NCBI GenBank assembly: GCA_002410715.1
Contig: DHOG01000061.1
Coordinates: 23,744-40,701 of the forward strand
DNA from: Ruminococcaceae bacterium UBA5396
GTDB lineage: Bacteria; Bacillota; Clostridia; Oscillospirales; Acutalibacteraceae
Direction: 5' to 3'
Length of the DNA: 16,958 bases
Notes under the pieces: generated by a model
Databases searched by the model: none
Told to the model about the DNA's origin: nothing
The model's input: the letters and a program-made list of their open reading frames with translations, nothing else
Position numbers and translations under genes: made by a program
In this document: positions 15,684 to 16,958 of the stretch, one piece after another
Numbering within the stretch: the first letter of the stretch is position 1
How the letters are laid out: each line of letters starts with the position of its first letter

Positions 15684-15712
15684 ATTATATAACATTATTG
15701 CCAATGTTACAA
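15684..15712 (-). promoter_or_regulatory. Sigma-A promoter of the desulfurase-sortase-thiI operon
   Basis: On the minus strand TTGTAA (15712-15707) and TATAAT (15689-15684) are 17 bases apart. Initiation near 15677 gives a short leader of about 31 bases before the TTG start. Confidence 0.8.
15690..15709. promoter_or_regulatory. Perfect 20-bp dyad inside the operon promoter (possible operator)
   Basis: TAACATT (15690-15696) and AATGTTA (15703-15709) are perfect inverted repeats with a 6-base centre. The dyad fills the spacer and part of the -35 box, the position expected for a repressor site. No regulator is encoded nearby. Confidence 0.5.
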
Positions 15713-15830
15713 CCGTCTATTTATGTCAATGCTGTAAACTGTAAACATTAACGGAATTCATGGCGCTGCATTCTAAGCAAATCAGCAAATTAAAATCCAT
15801 TATCCTATAAACCTGCCGTTCCTGACAGGA

Positions 15831-15859
15831 TTTACATTATTAACAATATGGTATATAAT
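15831..15859 (+). promoter_or_regulatory. Promoter of the 47-residue membrane protein gene
   Basis: TTTACA (15831-15836) and TATAAT (15854-15859) are separated by 17 bases. Initiation near 15866 leaves a leader of about 40 bases. Confidence 0.75.
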
Positions 15860-15905
15860 ATATATAATTTAAGAAATAAAAATTCAGCGAAAGGATGTAT
15901 ACACA

Positions 15906-16049
15906 ATGGGACATATGATACGATCATTTCTTAAATTGATCGGAACAGTGCTGTTCATCTCAACTGCGGTTTGCCTTGCATATCGCGTAATAACAGGTCG
16001 AATGCCAGATGTGAAAAAGCATCCACTTGTTGAGGACTTTGATATATGA
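15906..16049 (+). CDS. Small single-pass membrane protein, 47 residues, unknown function
   Basis: I do not recognise this protein. It begins MGHMIRSFLK, has one hydrophobic segment at about residues 10-25 (LIGTVLFISTAVCLAY), and ends in a hydrophilic tail with a basic part (GRMPDVKKHP) and an acidic end (LVEDFDI). Support for it being real comes from the near-consensus promoter at 15831-15859 and the AAAGG site about 11 bases upstream of the ATG. An in-frame second Met at codon 4 is an alternative start. It is divergent from the cysteine desulfurase and converges with the staygreen gene across a strong hairpin. It could be a membrane-complex subunit or a small regulator, but nothing in the sequence decides this. 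Confidence 0.6.
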   Translation: MGHMIRSFLKLIGTVLFISTAVCLAYRVITGRMPDVKKHPLVEDFDI

Positions 16050-16090
16050 CCCGCTTTATGTTAACCCGATATAACAGAAGCCCTGCGATT

Positions 16091-16114
16091 GTAGAGGACG
16101 GGTTCTCCGTCCCG
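16091..16114. repeat. GTAGG-hairpin repeat, copy D
   Basis: GTAGA is followed by the stem GGACGG (16096-16101) paired with CCGTCC (16107-16112), loop GTTCT, then CG. It has the same plan as copies A-C with a different, still fully paired stem. Confidence 0.5.
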
Positions 16115-16172
16115 TTTCAAAGCCGGCTATCAGTTAACCCATGGCATTGTACGCCAACCATGCCACAACATA

Positions 16173-16208
16173 AAAGGACTGCCTGCGATGTTCCGCAAGC
16201 AGTCCTTT
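16173..16208 (-). terminator. Terminator between the staygreen and small membrane protein genes
   Basis: The arms 16173-16187 and 16194-16208 pair over 14 of 15 positions (one C-A mismatch) around the loop ATGTTC. On the minus strand the stem ends CCTTT and is followed by TATGTTG, consistent with termination 12 bases after the staygreen stop. It may also stop plus-strand transcripts of the 47-residue gene. Confidence 0.75.
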
Positions 16209-16220
16209 CTCAATCGTATC

Positions 16221-16685
16221 TCATTTATAAGTGCCAATCGTGCCAAAATCGTACGTCTTGCCATACGAGGGGTTATCCGACACAAATTGGATAAACACCG
16301 GAGCGCTGTCCAGAACAGGATAACGCTCAAACAAAAACCTGTCTGCCTGCCGTAACGCCTGCAGCGCATTTGGCATCTCGCTGTAAAAAGCTTCACTGCG
16401 CATTTTTGAACTTAATTCATAGCCGTTTATATCCACCTGAACACTGCCCGACAGGACATAGCCGCGTTTGGCTTTCTGCCACTCCAGCCTTACTTCTTGC
16501 CGCATTTCGTTTATCTGATCTTCGACATATTCTCCGGCAATGAAAACAAACAACTGTCCGGTGGTATCCGAATGTGTAATTGTATATTTTCGCCCCGGAA
16601 CAGGTTGGTACGGCTGAATTTTGTCTCGGTACTGCGCAAAAATCCGATTGGGGCTCAGCTCACTCAAACTCGTCACCTTCTTCAC
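16221..16685 (-). CDS. Staygreen (SGR) family protein
   Basis: The 154-residue product matches my knowledge of bacterial staygreen-family proteins. It has an N-terminal LSPNRIFAQYRD, then YTITHSDTTGQLF, IAGEY, an EVRLEW segment, a middle strand region with VQVDINGYE, and a C-terminal ALQALRQADRFLFERYP with LDSAPVFIQF. Plant SGR removes Mg from chlorophyll a, and some bacterial members have been reported to do so in vitro. The host of this window is presumably not photosynthetic, so the natural substrate here is unknown. The GTG start at 16685 has GAGGA a few bases upstream. A TTG at 16667 with AAGGTG six bases upstream is an equally possible start and would give a protein beginning at SELSPNRIF. 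The gene stands alone on its strand. Confidence 0.85.
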   Translation of the reverse strand: MKKVTSLSELSPNRIFAQYRDKIQPYQPVPGRKYTITHSDTTGQLFVFIAGEYVEDQINEMRQEVRLEWQKAKRGYVLSGSVQVDINGYELSSKMRSEAFYSEMPNALQALRQADRFLFERYPVLDSAPVFIQFVSDNPSYGKTYDFGTIGTYK

Positions 16686-16881
16686 AATTCCTCATATCAT
16701 ACTATGCGGTAACAGAGCCGAGCGTTCATATCTCCATATTCAATTGCATGTCGCCGATTCAACTACCAAACCGCCTCATGCAGCGTCTTCCCCACAGCGA
16801 CGTTAATTAAAGGTATGGGAAAGGATCTCATTGGGTGAAGAAGCACCATGTACCATTATCTACCATTTCAACGCGCACGTA

Positions 16882-16910
16882 TTGACAACCCGATTGAGCC
16901 GTGCTATAAT
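16882..16910 (+). promoter_or_regulatory. Perfect consensus sigma-A promoter of a tRNA gene
   Basis: TTGACA (16882-16887) and TATAAT (16905-16910) are both perfect and 17 bases apart. Initiation near 16917 lies about 19 bases before the tRNA 5' end, as expected for a strong stable-RNA promoter. Confidence 0.9.
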
Positions 16911-16935
16911 AACCCGCGTTCCAAAAGAATAGCCT

Positions 16936-16958
16936 GCGGCTTTAGCTCATCTGGTAGA
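16936..16958 (+). tRNA. 5' part of a tRNA gene, cut by the window end
   Basis: GCGGCTT (acceptor strand), TA, GCTC (D-stem) and the D-loop ATCTGGTAGA with its invariant GG are all in order, directly behind a consensus promoter. The anticodon lies outside the window. The acceptor sequence would suit tRNA-Gly, but this is a guess. Confidence 0.8.

Noticed and set aside
16800..16880. Repeated TACCAT words before the tRNA promoter as a binding-site array
   Set aside because: Only three short imperfect copies with irregular spacing, which is not convincing above chance.

Overview
The window comes from a Gram-positive, probably spore-forming anaerobe of the Clostridia. The Oscillospiraceae/Ruminococcaceae are the most likely family-level home. 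Evidence for this is the archaeal/eukaryotic-type ProS, a sodium-pumping decarboxylase module, a class B sortase, a SpoIID domain, GLUG/InlB-repeat surface protein architecture, consensus sigma-A promoters, AGGAGG-like ribosome binding sites, TTG/GTG starts, and small hairpin repeats of a kind I associate with this family. The placement is inference; there is no rRNA or complete marker set here.

Layout, left to right. Positions 1-60 hold a two-hairpin repeat. Positions 84-3048 (minus strand) carry oadB-oadG-proS, read from a TTGAAA-N17-TATAAT promoter at 3173-3201 with three phased CAGTTGA repeats around and upstream of its -35. From 3390 a plus-strand promoter and a strong 5' UTR hairpin lead into an 857-residue secreted GLUG-repeat surface protein (3533-6106), which ends in a near-perfect 19-bp terminator hairpin. 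Positions 6310-15646 are a long minus-strand block. In transcription order it is a cysteine desulfurase, a class B sortase with a Thr-rich tail, thiI, a 321-bp gap with repeats, a 1133-residue CinA/sortase-like/SpoIID fusion, and mtaB. A plus-strand 47-residue membrane protein (15906-16049) diverges from the cysteine desulfurase. A minus-strand staygreen homologue (16221-16685) converges on it across a shared hairpin. The last 23 bases are the 5' end of a tRNA gene behind a perfect TTGACA-N17-TATAAT promoter.

How the genes may work together: cysteine desulfurase and ThiI form the usual pair that delivers sulfur for 4-thiouridine in tRNA, and MtaB is another sulfur-inserting tRNA enzyme. Threaded through this tRNA-thiolation block are two related sortase-fold proteins. 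One keeps the catalytic His-Cys-Arg. The other has Asn in place of both His and Cys and is fused on its cytoplasmic side to CinA and on its outer side to a SpoIID peptidoglycan-cleaving domain. The fusion is the most striking feature: one predicted transmembrane protein linking an NAD/nucleotide-recycling enzyme inside the cell to a pseudo-sortase and a cell-wall hydrolase outside. The secreted GLUG protein ends in a degenerate sorting-signal-like tail (VDTG, hydrophobic segment, KRK) and is a candidate substrate for the intact sortase.
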